Shown: positions 41,113 to 50,404, counted from the first letter of the stretch. The stretch is DNA of 64,000 bases from Loigolactobacillus iwatensis (GCF_003950295.1 NZ_RHNP01000003.1:45376-109375), one strand, 5' to 3'. The notes: generated from the sequence alone by a model not told the origin. Numbers and translations: made by a program.

Positions 41113-42552
41113 TTATTTAGCCTCTTTTCGCGTATTTTTAACGAAGCAAGCAAAGATGAAGTCGATGACACCAAACGCAGTTGCGACTAAAAACGCCGCG
41201 TGAAAACCGCTCATGGCTGCTTGATAGGACTGATCCCGAAAGGCAAGCGGGGCTGTTTTCAACAAAGCATGCGCCGGATTATTTTGCGTCATAACGTTGG
41301 CCAAAACACTGCCTAAAATGGCGGTCCCAATCGACGTCATCACTTGGCGCATCGTGCTATTAACGGCAGTTCCGTGGCTTAATTGAATGCCTTTTAAATC
41401 AATTGAGCTGGCGGCCGTTAACGGCATGGTCACTAGGGCGACACCGATCATTAAGATCGTGTAGTCACAAATAATGTAGCTATATGGCGTGCTGCGCGTT
41501 AATAAAACAAACGGAATCGTGCCTAGTGTGAGTAAAAAGGTTCCCACTAGTGCCAAACGCCGGCCGCCCATTTCGTCATAAATTCGGCCACTAATCAGGC
41601 TGACAACGCCGTAAACAAGCGCGCCAGGAAGAATCATTAGGCCAGAGTGCAGTGGACTCATACCGCGGACGTTTTGCAAGTACATTGGCAGAACAACCTG
41701 AATGCCGATCATTGCCGTGTTGGACAGTGCGGTAATAATGGAAGCAACGGTAAATGATGGAATTTTCAGTAAACGAACGTTTAAAAGTGGTTCTTTTTGT
41801 GGCCACTCTCGCCAAGCAAATAGACCAATGAAAATTAAACCAATAATGATACTAACTATAACAACGGTTGACAGCCAGCCGTGTTCACCAACCTCAGAGA
41901 AACCATAGAGTAGTGTGCCGAAGCCAATTGTCGAAAGTGCGATAGCCACAGCATCAATTTTAGATTTTTTAACCGGGATGACGGGGTGAACGAAAATCAA
42001 GGTCATAATCACGACTAAAATAGCCGGGGGAATCATGATGCCAAATAGATCCCGCCAACTGTCATTGTCAAGGATCCAGCCGGAAACAGTGGGGCCAAGT
42101 GCGGGTGCTAGGCCAATGACGATTTCGCCCAGGCCCATCATTGAGCCACGTTTGTCCGCTGGAAAAATAACAAGCAAGACAGTTTGAATGGTCGGAAAAG
42201 TAACGCCAACGCCAATTGCTTGCACTAGGCGGCCAATTAAGATGAAGGAAAAACTATTAGCAGTGAAGCTGATAATTAGACCGACGAGAAAAAAGGTGAG
42301 CGCCGTTAAGTAAATTAATTTAAGACTGAAATTATTGAGCAGCCAGGCACTAATTGGAATCATAATGCCCATAATTAGCAGCGGGCCAGTAGTCAGCCAC
42401 TGAACGGTTGCACTGGAGATTGAAAATTGATTCATGAGCGTTGGGTAGGCCGTTACTAACATATTCGTCGTTAAGGCAGTACAAAATGTACCTAGCAATA
42501 ACGTTAACATGAGTAAAATTCGATTGTACGGCCGTCCATTAGTATCCATCAT
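41113..42552 (-). CDS. DHA2-family MFS drug exporter (14 membrane segments)
   Basis: A 479-residue EmrB/QacA-type proton antiporter: MLVTAYPTLMNQFSIS, GRLVQAIGVGVTFPTIQTVL (motif C region GPTVSGWIL follows), and about 14 hydrophobic segments. It exports toxic compounds or drugs. Upstream, toward the divergent TetR gene, lie short inverted repeats such as AAACTGTTTATATAAGTTT (42647-42665 area) that could be TetR sites. Confidence 0.87.
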   Translation of the reverse strand: MMDTNGRPYNRILLMLTLLLGTFCTALTTNMLVTAYPTLMNQFSISSATVQWLTTGPLLIMGIMIPISAWLLNNFSLKLIYLTALTFFLVGLIISFTANSFSFILIGRLVQAIGVGVTFPTIQTVLLVIFPADKRGSMMGLGEIVIGLAPALGPTVSGWILDNDSWRDLFGIMIPPAILVVIMTLIFVHPVIPVKKSKIDAVAIALSTIGFGTLLYGFSEVGEHGWLSTVVIVSIIIGLIFIGLFAWREWPQKEPLLNVRLLKIPSFTVASIITALSNTAMIGIQVVLPMYLQNVRGMSPLHSGLMILPGALVYGVVSLISGRIYDEMGGRRLALVGTFLLTLGTIPFVLLTRSTPYSYIICDYTILMIGVALVTMPLTAASSIDLKGIQLSHGTAVNSTMRQVMTSIGTAILGSVLANVMTQNNPAHALLKTAPLAFRDQSYQAAMSGFHAAFLVATAFGVIDFIFACFVKNTRKEAK

Positions 42553-42899
42553 AGTAAAGACCTCGATTAATAAATTTGCTAAACTGATTGTATCAGGTTA
42601 TAAAATATTATATACTGTTTTTAACAGAAAATAAACTGTTTATATAAGTTTATTTTCAAAGCAAGTTATTTTTTAGTCAAAATCTTGTTAAAAGGGACCG
42701 CGTGACGGATTCTTATGGGGGAATTCTGGTGTAAGTTAATTAAAGTGGGCTATTATGAGGTTAGATTATGATTAGGGAATGTTTTTACTAGTGGAGTGTA
42801 GCGTTCGTATTTAAATTAAATTATATCGCTACTAAAAATAATGCTTATGCCGCTTGGCCACTGAATTACATGTGGTCAGATTTGGTTAGGCTCCATTCC

Positions 42900-43055
42900 G
42901 GCGCTGGCGTGTGGAACGCGTGGCGCGTTGACAAGCTAATTTTCTTTCCGATTAAACCCACCGGAAAAGAAAATGGATCTTGTCAATCACGCAAGGTACT
43001 AAATGACCATAATTCGGTCATCAAGTACCTTCGACACGGCTGATACGCCAGCGCC
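42900..43055. other. Multi-branched palindromic element
   Basis: Outer stem GGCGCTGGCGT (42900-42910) with ACGCCAGCGCC (43045-43055). Inside are a hairpin GACAAG..TTTTC/GAAAA..CTTGTC (42930-42984) and a hairpin GGTACT..ATGACC/GGTCAT..AGTACC (42995-43029). It looks like a folded RNA or a cruciform-forming mobile element. It does not share the RA or RB ends. Confidence 0.65.
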
Positions 43056-43143
43056 TCCATTCCACCTTGGCAGTGGTTGGTGGCTGAGCCTTGAATATTG
43101 ATTTTGAAGACACGCCCTAGTATTTTTCAAACTAATTTAATGG

Positions 43144-43260
43144 AAACGTGTTTGAAAAAGCAGATTCCTGCGGTTAGTTACGATCGCCAAATAATCTACT
43201 GCGTGAATTATTCGTCAATCTAGACTAATCCTCAGAATCTAACCGCTTTTTAAGGCACTC
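43144..43260 (-). repeat. RA repeat, short form
   Basis: Plus strand AAACGTGTTTGAAAAAGC to CGCTTTTTAAGGCACTC. Confidence 0.85.
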
Positions 43261-43267
43261 TCAATGG

Positions 43268-43386
43268 AAACGTGTTTGAAAAAGCAGATTATTGCGTATA
43301 GCTACGCCAGTCGAACGATCCGCTGCGCGGCTCTTTTCGCCTAGCTAGGCTATACTCCATAATCTAACCGCTTTTTCAAACACTCT
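43268..43386 (-). repeat. RA repeat with GC-rich cassette
   Basis: AAACGTGTTTGAAAAAGC to CGCTTTTTCAAACACTC, with the GATCCGCTGCGCGGCTC cassette. It ends 25 nt before the TetR start. Confidence 0.87.
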
Positions 43387-43411
43387 GGATTAATGTGTAA
43401 GGAGCAATATA

Positions 43412-43975
43412 ATGGTAAAGAAAAGAACGTTAACTAAAGAAAAGGTTTTAGAAATGGCCGAACAGTTAATTGAAGAAAAGGGTATCAATCAACTGACCAT
43501 TCGCGATTTAGCGGCGGCCTTAGAAGTGCGCCCGCAGTCGATTTACAATTACGCCCATAGTCTAGGCGATTTACTGGATCAAGTAGGGTTGCACTTCATC
43601 AACCAAATTTCACAACAATTAACAAAACAGTTGATTGGCATCTCTGGCCGCAAAGCGTTAATGACCTTTGCTCAAGAATTTCGCCAAGCTTGTAAGCAAC
43701 ATCCAGGGTTAGCGCCGTTATTACTAGATTTGAACACCTTACCCCGCACATCGAAAACGCACCAAGCACTGATCGAACTTTATCGAGATGTCTTTACGCC
43801 ATTGCAATTAACTGATGACACCACAAAAGTTGAGGCGACTTTGTACCGCTCAACCCTATTTGGTTTCATTGTTCAAGAAATTGGTGGTTTTCTAAATTTA
43901 CCCGCCGAAGTGGTTGACGAACGCTTTGACCAAACCATGACGCTGGCAATTGATCAAGTCAGAAAAATGAAATAG
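43412..43975 (+). CDS. TetR-family transcriptional regulator
   Basis: A 187-residue TetR protein: N-terminal helix-turn-helix (INQLTIRDLAAALEVRPQSIYNYAHS, residues ~27-52) and a C-terminal TetR_C-like ligand domain (FTPLQLTDDTTKVEATLYRSTLFGFIVQEIGGF). It is divergent from the DHA2 exporter and is its likely repressor. The AAGGAG site is good. Two RA repeats and the multi-branched element now fill the space between regulator and exporter. Confidence 0.86.
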   Translation: MVKKRTLTKEKVLEMAEQLIEEKGINQLTIRDLAAALEVRPQSIYNYAHSLGDLLDQVGLHFINQISQQLTKQLIGISGRKALMTFAQEFRQACKQHPGLAPLLLDLNTLPRTSKTHQALIELYRDVFTPLQLTDDTTKVEATLYRSTLFGFIVQEIGGFLNLPAEVVDERFDQTMTLAIDQVRKMK

Positions 43976-44016
43976 GGCGTTGTGTAAAAAGCGGGCCTAA
44001 TGATCCTTTTTAAAAT

Positions 44017-44081
44017 GTGGCCAACATAAAGAAGTGCAGCAAAATAAAATTTGTTGCACTTCTTTATGTTGGCCTCTTTTA
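44017..44081 (+). terminator. Terminator after the TetR gene
   Basis: GGCCAACATAAAGAAGTGCA pairs with its exact complement at 44052-44074; T-rich tail. Confidence 0.87.
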
Positions 44082-44101
44082 TTGTCAATGTCAGTAGATC
44101 T

Positions 44102-44178
44102 GTCATATACAAAGATAAGTATGACGTAGTTTAAAAATAATTAGATATTAATTTGAAAATAAGATTGATTTTAATCTT
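44102..44178 (+). promoter_or_regulatory. Two inverted repeats in the pxp promoter region
   Basis: GTCATA/TATGAC (44102-44125) and AAGATT/AATCTT (44161-44178). Either could be an operator for the 5-oxoproline operon; no regulator gene is adjacent. Confidence 0.4.
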
Positions 44179-44231
44179 AATTTAATCTAAAATGAATTTA
44201 TTCTTTAAACTAGCTAAGGGGGTCATCGTAA

Positions 44232-44954
44232 TTGTTACCCTATGAATTAATTCCCGCCAGTGACCAGGCGCTAAATGTAACCTTTCCTAACAGAATTGAT
44301 CCACAGATTAATTTAATCATTAGTCGCTTGGCGGCAAAGTTAAGTAAACAAGCCGCAATTACAGCTTTATTACCAGCGTTTCGAACGTTGACGGTTTTTT
44401 ATCAACCATTGGAGACAAGTTTGGAACAAATTGAGGCGTTAGTAACCACTTCGCTTCAGCAATTGGATTTACATAAAGGTAGTGAGGCGCGAGTCGTTCA
44501 TATTCCTGTTTGTTACACGGCTGAATTTGGTCCTGATTTAGAAAAAGTGGCCGCCCACGCGAAATTAGATACCGCAGAATTAATTAAACGACACACAAAA
44601 CCAAATTACTTGATCTACATGTTAGGCTTTCTGCCAGGATTTGCCTATCTAGGCGGACTAGATCCACAGATTGCAATGCCCCGGTTGACTTCACCACGAG
44701 CAACAATTCCGGCGGGCTCGGTTGGCATTGCCGGTGAACAAACGGGGATGTACCCAGTGGTTTCACCAGGTGGTTGGCAACTAATTGGCCGCACGCCAAT
44801 TAAATTGTTTGATCCCCAACGCGATCAGCCGCTATTGTACCAAGCAGGGGACTACATTCATTTTGATGAAATTAGTCAATCAGAATTTACCCAAATTACG
44901 GATAATTCGGCAGCTTACCAGATTAAGGTAACTCGAGAGCAGGTGAAAAGCTGA
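44232..44954 (+). CDS. pxpB: 5-oxoprolinase subunit PxpB (KipI / allophanate-hydrolase-subunit-1 family)
   Basis: A 240-residue protein with the family signatures VHIPVCYTAEFGPDLEKVA, YMLGFLPGFAYLGGL and GSVGIAGEQTGMYPVVSPGGW. With PxpA and PxpC it opens 5-oxoproline to glutamate using ATP. The same fold forms part of the carboxyltransferase of urea carboxylase. TTG start 9 nt after AAGGGGG. It is the first gene of the operon and overlaps pxpC by one base. Confidence 0.9.
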   Translation: MLPYELIPASDQALNVTFPNRIDPQINLIISRLAAKLSKQAAITALLPAFRTLTVFYQPLETSLEQIEALVTTSLQQLDLHKGSEARVVHIPVCYTAEFGPDLEKVAAHAKLDTAELIKRHTKPNYLIYMLGFLPGFAYLGGLDPQIAMPRLTSPRATIPAGSVGIAGEQTGMYPVVSPGGWQLIGRTPIKLFDPQRDQPLLYQAGDYIHFDEISQSEFTQITDNSAAYQIKVTREQVKS

Positions 44955-45961
44955 TGAGTATTACGGTACTAAGTGGTGGTTTACTAACCACTGTTCAAGA
45001 TTTTGGCCGCACAGCCCAGCAGGCAAGTGGCTTTTGTGTTTCCGGAGTGATGGATCCGTGGGCTTTTCGCTTAGCCAATTTATTAGTTGCCAATGATCCT
45101 GAAACTGCTGGGTTAGAAATCACCAGTATTGGACCAACGTTGCAGTTTAACCAAGATTGCATTGTCGCGCTGACAGGCGCAACTGGCAAGGCAAGTTTGG
45201 ATGGACAGCCGTTTCCTTTTTACCAGGCACAGTTGGTATCAGCTGGTCAATGTTTAGCGATCAAACAGCTAACCAATGGCGTTCGGAGTTATTTGGCCGT
45301 CGCTGGTGGTTTTGCCTTACCCGAAGTGATGGGCAGTTTGGCAACCAGTACGCGTTACCAGTTGGGTGGTTTTCACGGCCGAGCCTTGCAGGCCGGGGAT
45401 GTTTTACCGCTGCGGCAGGCAACACCCTACGTCCCAAGTTATGGCAGTCGCAAGTTACCTGTTCCGAGTTATGCTGAAAAGCAGGTGACGGTGCGGGTGA
45501 CGCCGGGCCCACAATTTAAGCAGTTTACTGAGCAAGTTCAACAAGAATTTTTAAAAACGAGCTTTACGATTAGTGATGCTTCTGATCGAATGGGCTACCG
45601 CTTAAACGGTGCGAAATTAACCGTTGCGCAGACCGGAAACTTGTTGTCGGAAGGAACCTTCTTTGGTGGCGTACAAATTCCGCAAAATGGTGAACCAATT
45701 ATTTTGTTAGCCGATCGCCAAACAACTGGCGGGTACCCAGTTATTGCAGTTTTGGCCAGCGTTGATTTGCCGTTAATTGCCCAAGCACAGCCGGGGATGC
45801 AAGTTAATTTTAAATTAATCCCCATCATGGCGGCCCAGAAATTGTTACAAGAACGGCAAAAACAACTAACCCAGTTAACCCAACAAGTACAGCAACCAAG
45901 TCGGGAAGATTTAAGCCCGCGACTGCCAGCAAGCCGCGTGAGAAGATTGTTTGACGACTAG
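44954..45961 (+). CDS. pxpC: 5-oxoprolinase subunit PxpC (KipA / allophanate-hydrolase-subunit-2 family)
   Basis: A 335-residue protein with LSGGLLTTVQDFGRTAQQASG, GVMDPWAFRLANLLV, ATSTRYQLGGFHGRAL and ILLADRQTTGGYPVIA. Partner of PxpB; also homologous to the urea carboxylase carboxyltransferase domain. Start overlaps the pxpB stop (TGATG). An RA repeat, the longest in the window, begins at its TAG stop. Confidence 0.9.
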   Translation: MSITVLSGGLLTTVQDFGRTAQQASGFCVSGVMDPWAFRLANLLVANDPETAGLEITSIGPTLQFNQDCIVALTGATGKASLDGQPFPFYQAQLVSAGQCLAIKQLTNGVRSYLAVAGGFALPEVMGSLATSTRYQLGGFHGRALQAGDVLPLRQATPYVPSYGSRKLPVPSYAEKQVTVRVTPGPQFKQFTEQVQQEFLKTSFTISDASDRMGYRLNGAKLTVAQTGNLLSEGTFFGGVQIPQNGEPIILLADRQTTGGYPVIAVLASVDLPLIAQAQPGMQVNFKLIPIMAAQKLLQERQKQLTQLTQQVQQPSREDLSPRLPASRVRRLFDD

Positions 45962-46336
45962 AGTGTTTGGAAAAGCGGTTAGATTCTGAGGATTACTAAC
46001 GTTGTCGATCGGACTAAAATAAACCGAAGTTCGAATCGTAGCTACTATTTCGCAATTGAGAATTATTAGCTAAGTACGCTAATAATTTTGATGCTTCATA
46101 CGTTGTCCATTCAACTACTACTTCGCAATTATGGTTAGTTATTTACAAAGATCGCAAATAACTCATGATGCTTCGAATGTTGTCTATTCTTGTGGCAAAA
46201 ACAAGGAACACAATTATAAAGCCCATAACTGTGTTTCCTCGACTCAATTCGTCTCGGTCACCGCAAGAACTAGCACGGCGAAAACCGCCAAGTTGAAACA
46301 TGGCAACCACAGGAATTTGCCTTTTTAGACACGTTT
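45961..46336 (+). repeat. RA repeat, longest form (about 375 bp) between pxpC and accB
   Basis: GAGTGTTTGGAAAAGCGG to CTTTTTAGACACGTTT. At least four nested cassettes, each with its own hairpin arms (e.g. GAATTATTAGC/GCTAATAATT; TTATTTACAAAGATC/GCAAATAA). Confidence 0.85.
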
Positions 46337-46398
46337 AATCTAGTTCAGCCCAAACCCAATTCCCAACACAATCTTATCGAGAAAGGATCGATAATTAC

Positions 46399-46806
46399 AT
46401 GAATGTGGATGAAATAAAAGCACTGATGGATCATATGGCGGCCAGCAATTTGACCTCATTTACCTATCAAAATGAACAAACAACATTAAAGCTAACTAAG
46501 GAACCAAGTAATTCCGCACAACCTGAGTCAACTCAGCCGACGCCAGCGTTGGAAAAGAAGCCAGCTGACACTAAGTTAACGCTGAAGTCACCTTTGGTAG
46601 GTGTTTTCTACGCTTCGGCCTCTCCCGATGAGCCACCATTTGTCAAAACTGGCGATAACGTCGAAGTCGGCCAGACGATTGGCATCATTGAAGCAATGAA
46701 AATGATGCATGATGTGAAAGCCGACAAGGCTGGTAAAGTTACCCAGATTTTAGTTGGTAATCAACAGCGCGTGGGTTACGACGATCCGCTGTTTGAACTG
46801 GACTAG
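46399..46806 (+). CDS. accB: Biotin carboxyl carrier protein
   Basis: A 135-residue carrier: short N-terminal helix domain, Pro/Thr-rich linker (about 38-60), and the biotinyl domain with EAMKMMH, biotin on Lys101. It carries CO2 between biotin carboxylase (next gene) and a carboxyltransferase. No accA or accD lies in the cluster, so the transferase may be PxpBC, or the usual acetyl-CoA enzyme elsewhere in the genome. Confidence 0.88.
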   Translation: MNVDEIKALMDHMAASNLTSFTYQNEQTTLKLTKEPSNSAQPESTQPTPALEKKPADTKLTLKSPLVGVFYASASPDEPPFVKTGDNVEVGQTIGIIEAMKMMHDVKADKAGKVTQILVGNQQRVGYDDPLFELD

Positions 46807-46971
46807 AGAGTGTTTGAAAAAGCGGTCAGATTCTGAGGATTAGCCTAAACAGACGAATTACCTTTGAAAAAGGTGATTTGGCTGTTGTAGCTAACCGCAG
46901 GAATCTGCTTTTTCAAACACGTTTACACTAAATTAGTCAAAATGACTACTAACCGCTTTTTCAAACACTCT
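46807..46971 (+). repeat. RA repeat plus a solo RA end between accB and accC
   Basis: A full short copy starts right after the accB stop and ends at 46924 (CAAACACGTTT), followed by a solo end CCGCTTTTTCAAACACTC at 46953-46970. Confidence 0.87.
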
Positions 46972-46995
46972 AGTTTTTAATTAGGAAGTGAGCTC

Positions 46996-48324
46996 GTGAA
47001 AAAAGTATTGATTGCAAATCGTGGTGAAATCGCGGTACGAATTATTCGGGCCTGTCGCGAACTTAATTTGCGGACAGTTGCCATTTATTCCGTGGCCGAT
47101 AAAACGGCCTTACACGTGCAGCTTGCCGATGAGGCAGTTTGCGTTGGCGCGGCCGATCCACAAAAGAGTTACTTGAACATTAATAATATTGTTGCGGCGG
47201 CGGTTACTACTGGCGCGGACGCAGTTCATCCGGGCTATGGTTTCTTGTCAGAAAATGCCGATTTTGCCAAAAGTTGTGAAGAACAGGGGCTGACCTTTAT
47301 TGGCCCAGCGGCAAAAGTGATCGCACAAATGGGTGACAAGGCCGCCGCCCGCGAAATTATGCAGGCCGCTGACGTGCCGGTTATTCCCGGCAGTCCTGGT
47401 GGTTTTACAGAACAAAAAGTTGGCTTGCGCTTAGCTGCCGATGTCGGCTACCCGGTCATGCTAAAAGCTGCGGCAGGTGGCGGTGGCAAAGGGATGCGTG
47501 TGATTGAATCGGCCAAACAATTTAATCATGACTTTCAGTTAGCTCAAAGTGAAGCCGAAAAATCATTTGCTAATGGCGAAATGTACCTTGAAAAATACAT
47601 CGATCGACCGCGGCACATTGAGGTTCAGATCATTGGTGATGAAAAGGGCCACGTTTTAGTTTTAGGTGAGCGTGATTGTTCGTTGCAGCAGCACCACCAA
47701 AAAATGATTGAAGAGGCGCCTAGTGACGTGCTTGATGAGGCGACCCGGCAACAAATGTACGCAACTTCTGTTAACGCGGCCAAAACAATTCATTACGTTG
47801 GTGCCGGCACAATTGAATTTTTATACGCTGGCCCAGGCCAATTTTATTTTATGGAAATGAATACGCGAGTTCAGGTGGAGCACCCAATAACGGAGCTCAT
47901 CACCGATCAGGATATTGTTGCTTTACAGTTAAAAGTTGCGGCCGGTGAAGAACTGCCAGAAAAACAGGCGTCGGTTCACGGTCACGCTTTAGAATGCCGG
48001 GTGAATGCACAAACGCCTGGTAAGATTACTGGTTTACATTTACCTGGCGGCAATGGTGTTCGCGTCGACATGGCCCTTTATCAAGGTTACGAAGTTCCGC
48101 CGGATTATGATGCGATGATCGCCAAGATAATCGTTTACGCCAGCGACCGCCCAACTGCGGTTGCCAAAATGAAAGTTGCCATTGAAGAAACCGTGATTAG
48201 TGGCATACAAACTAATCTTGATTTTTTGGACGAGCTGTTAAATGCGCCGGCCTATACTGCCGATGACATTAATATTACGTTTATTGATGATTTTGTGGCG
48301 GCCAAAGTAGGCAGTAACGCTTAG
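46996..48324 (+). CDS. accC: Biotin carboxylase
   Basis: A 442-residue ATP-grasp enzyme: KVLIANRGEIAVRIIRACREL, HPGYGFLSENADFA, glycine loop AAGGGGKGMRVI, ERDCSLQQHHQKMIEEAPS and EMNTRVQVEHPITE. It carboxylates biotin on the carrier protein with bicarbonate and ATP. Length is near normal (about 450). GTG start after AGGAAGTGAG. Its place inside an oxoproline operon is the notable point. Confidence 0.92.
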   Translation: MKKVLIANRGEIAVRIIRACRELNLRTVAIYSVADKTALHVQLADEAVCVGAADPQKSYLNINNIVAAAVTTGADAVHPGYGFLSENADFAKSCEEQGLTFIGPAAKVIAQMGDKAAAREIMQAADVPVIPGSPGGFTEQKVGLRLAADVGYPVMLKAAAGGGGKGMRVIESAKQFNHDFQLAQSEAEKSFANGEMYLEKYIDRPRHIEVQIIGDEKGHVLVLGERDCSLQQHHQKMIEEAPSDVLDEATRQQMYATSVNAAKTIHYVGAGTIEFLYAGPGQFYFMEMNTRVQVEHPITELITDQDIVALQLKVAAGEELPEKQASVHGHALECRVNAQTPGKITGLHLPGGNGVRVDMALYQGYEVPPDYDAMIAKIIVYASDRPTAVAKMKVAIEETVISGIQTNLDFLDELLNAPAYTADDINITFIDDFVAAKVGSNA

Positions 48325-48334
48325 AAAACTGAGC

Positions 48335-48422
48335 CGTATTTGAAAAATACATTTATTAGCATTCATCTAACTAATTTAGTGTAACCGTGCTTGAAATCCG
48401 GGCGCCTTTTCAAATACTTTCT
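48335..48422 (+). repeat. Worn RA fragments between accC and the DUF1445 gene
   Basis: CCGTATTTGAAAAATAC, AACCGTGCTTGAAAT and CCTTTTCAAATACTTTC are recognisable ends with changes. Confidence 0.5.
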
Positions 48423-48454
48423 GGTTTTTGGAAACTAAGGAGATGCATGCGATA

Positions 48455-49249
48455 GTGGATACAGAACTAACACTGACGCCTACCAAATTGCGCCAGGCGT
48501 GTCGAACTGAGCAGTTTTGCGATCAAACAAGTGGCTTATGTCCCGGCTATACGCAGGCTAATTTAGTGATTTTACCTGAGAAAGATGCGTACGATTTTTT
48601 GCTATTTGCACAGCGTAATCCTAAACCGTGCCCCATTTTAGAAGTCACGGATAGCGGCAGTCGCCAGTTACAAAAATTTGCTCAGGATGTTGATTTGGCC
48701 CGGGATTTTCCCCAATACCGAATTTATCAAAGGGGGAAACTAGTGGCTGAACCATTAAATGTGGTTGATTATTGGCGACCTGATTTGGTTAGTTTTCTCA
48801 TTGGGTGCAGTTTTTCGTTTGAAGCGGCCATGATTGCGGCGGGAATCGAAATGCGCCATATTACGGAGCACGTCAATGTGCCGATGTACAATACCAATAT
48901 TCCGGCCAAGTCAGCTGGTCGTTTTCACGGCAATTACGTTGTCAGCATGCGGCCAATTCCGGAAAATCAAATTGTTCGCGCCGTAACCGTGACTGAACAG
49001 TTGCCGCAAGTCCACGGTACACCATTGCAGATTGGCGATCCGGCGACGATTGGCATTACGGATATTTCTAAACCAGATTACGGCGATGCAGTGACTATTA
49101 ATCCTGGTGAGGTCCCAGTATTTTGGGCCTGTGGGGTGACACCGCAAGCAGTTGTCGTTGCAAGCAAACCAGATTTCGTTATTACCCACGCACCTGGTCA
49201 CATGCTGGTAACTGACATCAAAGATACCGATTTGAAGTATCAACTGTAA
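48455..49249 (+). CDS. DUF1445 / D-glutamate-cyclase-family protein (YcsI-like)
   Basis: A 264-residue protein of the putative hydro-lyase YcsI family (SGLCPGYTQANLVILP, FLIGCSFSFEAAMIAAGI, RHITEHVNVPMYNTNI, ITHAPGHMLVTD). The family is related to D-glutamate cyclase, which forms 5-oxo-D-proline, a sensible source of substrate for PxpABC. The start is unclear: ATG 48443 touches AAGGAG, and I take GTG 48455, although 12 nt is a long spacing. An RA repeat begins directly after the stop. Confidence 0.82.
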   Translation: MDTELTLTPTKLRQACRTEQFCDQTSGLCPGYTQANLVILPEKDAYDFLLFAQRNPKPCPILEVTDSGSRQLQKFAQDVDLARDFPQYRIYQRGKLVAEPLNVVDYWRPDLVSFLIGCSFSFEAAMIAAGIEMRHITEHVNVPMYNTNIPAKSAGRFHGNYVVSMRPIPENQIVRAVTVTEQLPQVHGTPLQIGDPATIGITDISKPDYGDAVTINPGEVPVFWACGVTPQAVVVASKPDFVITHAPGHMLVTDIKDTDLKYQL

Positions 49250-49415
49250 GAGTGCTTCAAAAAGCGTTTAGATTCTGAGCATTAGCCTAAATTGACGAAT
49301 TATTTGCGAAGCAAATGATTCGGCGATTGTAGCTAAGCGCAGGAATCTGCTTTTTTAAGCACGTTTAAGCAAGCTTCAAAAAGCGCTTAGATTCTGCTTC
49401 TTTAGGCACATTTCA
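49250..49415 (+). repeat. RA repeat plus a partial second copy
   Basis: GAGTGCTTCAAAAAGCG to CTTTTTTAAGCACGTTT (49250-49366), then a truncated copy CTTCAAAAAGCGCTTAG to TTTAGGCACATTT. Confidence 0.82.
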
Positions 49416-49468
49416 AAATAGGTTTAGATGCTGAAATTAGTCCTTAGAAAACTTAGGAGGTTTTTAAC

Positions 49469-50218
49469 GTGGCAAAAATAGATTTAAATTGTGATCTTGG
49501 TGAGAGTTTTGGTCGTTATACCTTAGGTTTGGACGCTGAGGTTTTGCCCTACGTCACTTCGGCCAATATTGCTTGTGGTTTTCACGCCGGCGATCCAACC
49601 GTGATGGCTAGTACCGTTGCGTTAGCCGAAAAAAATCACGTGGCCTTAGGTGCTCATCCTGGTCTGCCGGACTTAATGGGCTTTGGTCGCCGCAAAATGC
49701 AAATAACACCTGCTGAGGCCAAAGACTACGTTCAGTATCAGGTTGGCGCCTTGGCTGCTTTTAGCCAAACGGGAAAGTTACACCACGTTAAGCCGCACGG
49801 TGCGCTATACAACATGGCGGCTAAGGATTACGATTTGGCCCGGGGAATTTGTTTAGGCATCAAGGCAGTTGATCCAACGCTGATTTTATTCGGCTTGGCT
49901 AACAGTCAGCTGATTAAAGCGGCCCAGGACGTTAATTTACCTTACGCCCAGGAAATTTTTGCCGACCGAAATTATTTAGCTGATGGCTCATTAGTTCCAC
50001 GTTCACAGCCCAACGCGATGGTAACCGATGAAGAAACGGCCGTTAAACGGACGATTGCGATGATTGAATCGCAAAGTGTCACTGCGGTTGATGGCCAAAA
50101 AATTGCTTTAAAGCCAGATTCGGTTTGTGTCCACGGTGACGGCGCAAAGGCAGTTGCTTTCGTTCAAAAAATTCACGCAGCGTTGTTGGCTGCTGGAATT
50201 GACGTAAAGGCAGTTTAG
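49469..50218 (+). CDS. pxpA: 5-oxoprolinase subunit PxpA (LamB/YcsF family)
   Basis: A 249-residue protein with DLNCDLGESFGRY, ANIACGFHAGDPTVM, HHVKPHGALYN and SVCVHGDGAKAV, the metal- and substrate-binding segments of the YcsF family. It is the catalytic partner of PxpBC for ATP-dependent ring opening of 5-oxoproline. AGGAGG site. RA repeats flank it on both sides; the downstream one begins at its TAG stop. Confidence 0.91.
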   Translation: MAKIDLNCDLGESFGRYTLGLDAEVLPYVTSANIACGFHAGDPTVMASTVALAEKNHVALGAHPGLPDLMGFGRRKMQITPAEAKDYVQYQVGALAAFSQTGKLHHVKPHGALYNMAAKDYDLARGICLGIKAVDPTLILFGLANSQLIKAAQDVNLPYAQEIFADRNYLADGSLVPRSQPNAMVTDEETAVKRTIAMIESQSVTAVDGQKIALKPDSVCVHGDGAKAVAFVQKIHAALLAAGIDVKAV

Positions 50219-50381
50219 CGAGTGTTTAAAAAGGGCATTCAGGTTCCAAGCATTACTGATGATGTCGACCGTATCAGGATGAATCGAAGTCCGAAGCGCA
50301 GTACATGCTAATAATCTTGATTGGCCATCTGCTGTTGGTTCAACTATGGCAAGTGTAGAAATCTGCCTTTTTAAACACGCT
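50219..50381 (+). repeat. RA repeat between pxpA and the transporter gene
   Basis: GAGTGTTTAAAAAGGGC to CCTTTTTAAACACG, with worn cassettes. Confidence 0.75.
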
Positions 50382-50404
50382 CGAGCATGAAGGGAGAGAA
50401 TTGA

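Noticed and set aside
46399..48324. Part of a fatty-acid synthesis operon
   Set aside because: No accA, accD or fab genes lie nearby and the genes sit inside an oxoproline cluster, although service to acetyl-CoA carboxylase elsewhere cannot be excluded.
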